This document shows positions 12,125 to 12,225 of a stretch of 12,225 nt of DNA, one piece after another (positions within the stretch are counted from its first letter, which is position 1; each line of letters opens with the position of its first letter). Position numbers and translations under genes: made by a program. The notes under the pieces were generated by a model, which was not told the DNA's origin, did not search any database, and worked only from the letters and a program-made list of their open reading frames with translations. Source of the stretch: DATAFO01 sp046728935 (GTDB lineage Bacteria > Actinomycetota > Thermoleophilia > Solirubrobacterales > 70-9); contig JBKPFS010000018.1 of NCBI GenBank assembly GCA_046728935.1, positions 1-12,225 of the forward strand, read 5' to 3'.

Positions 12125-12225
12125 CCACGGTCTCGCTCACGGTTCGCTCGGCGCTCCACTGCAGCGCGCAGCGCTGGACCAGCGCGATCGCTCCCGGATG
12201 CAGATCGGGCGGCTCGCCGGTGACG
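12096..12225 (-). CDS. C-terminal end of an unrecognised protein (runs off the window)
   Basis: The minus strand from the window edge keeps an open frame of 42 codons with very high G/C at third positions: 'VTGEPPDLHPGAIALVQRC' then 'ALQWSAERTVSETVVRARLIWRA' and TGA (12098-12096). It is too short for the usual ORF threshold but looks like genuine coding sequence and not a shadow. I do not recognise the family. It is convergent with the short lipoprotein and overlaps it by 29 bp. Confidence 0.6.
   Translation of the reverse strand, partial: VTGEPPDLHPGAIALVQRCALQWSAERTVSETVVRARLIWRA

Noticed and set aside
1..12225. CRISPR array, rRNA, prophage structural genes, integrase or conjugation genes
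   Set aside because: None seen: no regularly spaced repeats, and no reading with a tyrosine- or serine-recombinase signature other than the IS110 start.

Overview
This is a GC-rich window with strong G/C bias at third codon positions. The repertoire fits a high-GC actinobacterium: a MalT-like LuxR regulator, an actinobacterial-type cation transporter with a CadC-like repressor, a small 'GFDWGD' membrane protein, an IS110 transposase beginning MLHAGLDLS, and mostly leaderless-looking starts. My guess is the Thermoleophilia/Solirubrobacterales side of the phylum. That guess rests on remembered family resemblance, not a search.

Layout: (1) 1-156, the N-terminal end of an IS110-family transposase on the minus strand, with its non-coding left end (about 157-340) continuing toward an SDR oxidoreductase (345-1178, minus). 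(2) 1179-1746, a non-coding stretch holding the 3' half of a tRNA-His(GTG) gene (1430-1493), a perfect GGTACC-centred inverted repeat and other small repeats. (3) 1747-4863, a small cargo block: a YceI-like protein and an unrecognised 438-aa membrane protein (minus), then a DUF4267-like membrane protein and a DUF4160/DUF2442 pair (plus). (4) 4864-5233, a second non-coding stretch with three 10-bp iterations and a second tRNA-His 3' half (5019-5082; 63 of 64 bases match the first). (5) 5234-8450, a small two-pass membrane protein with a very strong terminator, then an 879-aa LuxR-family ATPase regulator. (6) 8472-8504, a third, decayed tRNA-His 3' end. (7) 8499-11149, a degenerate alpha/beta-hydrolase (minus), a divergent SAM methyltransferase (plus), a YHS-like fragment (minus), and an ArsR/CDF metal-transport operon (minus). 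(8) 11258-12225, a lipoprotein, a short possible lipoprotein, and the C-terminal end of an unrecognised minus-strand gene.

The main observation is that three same-orientation tRNA-His 3' ends partition the window. None has a recognisable 5' half. They divide it into modules of about 3.5 and 3.4 kb, neither with a visible integrase or conjugation gene. The first two copies begin at the anticodon arm, as tRNA attachment sites of tyrosine recombinases often do. I read this as tandem accretion of integrase-less, cis-mobilizable-like elements at a tRNA-His gene that should lie to the left of the window. The first module carries the DUF4160/DUF2442 pair, which may be a toxin-antitoxin-like stabiliser. 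This interpretation is inference; the repeats themselves are directly visible.
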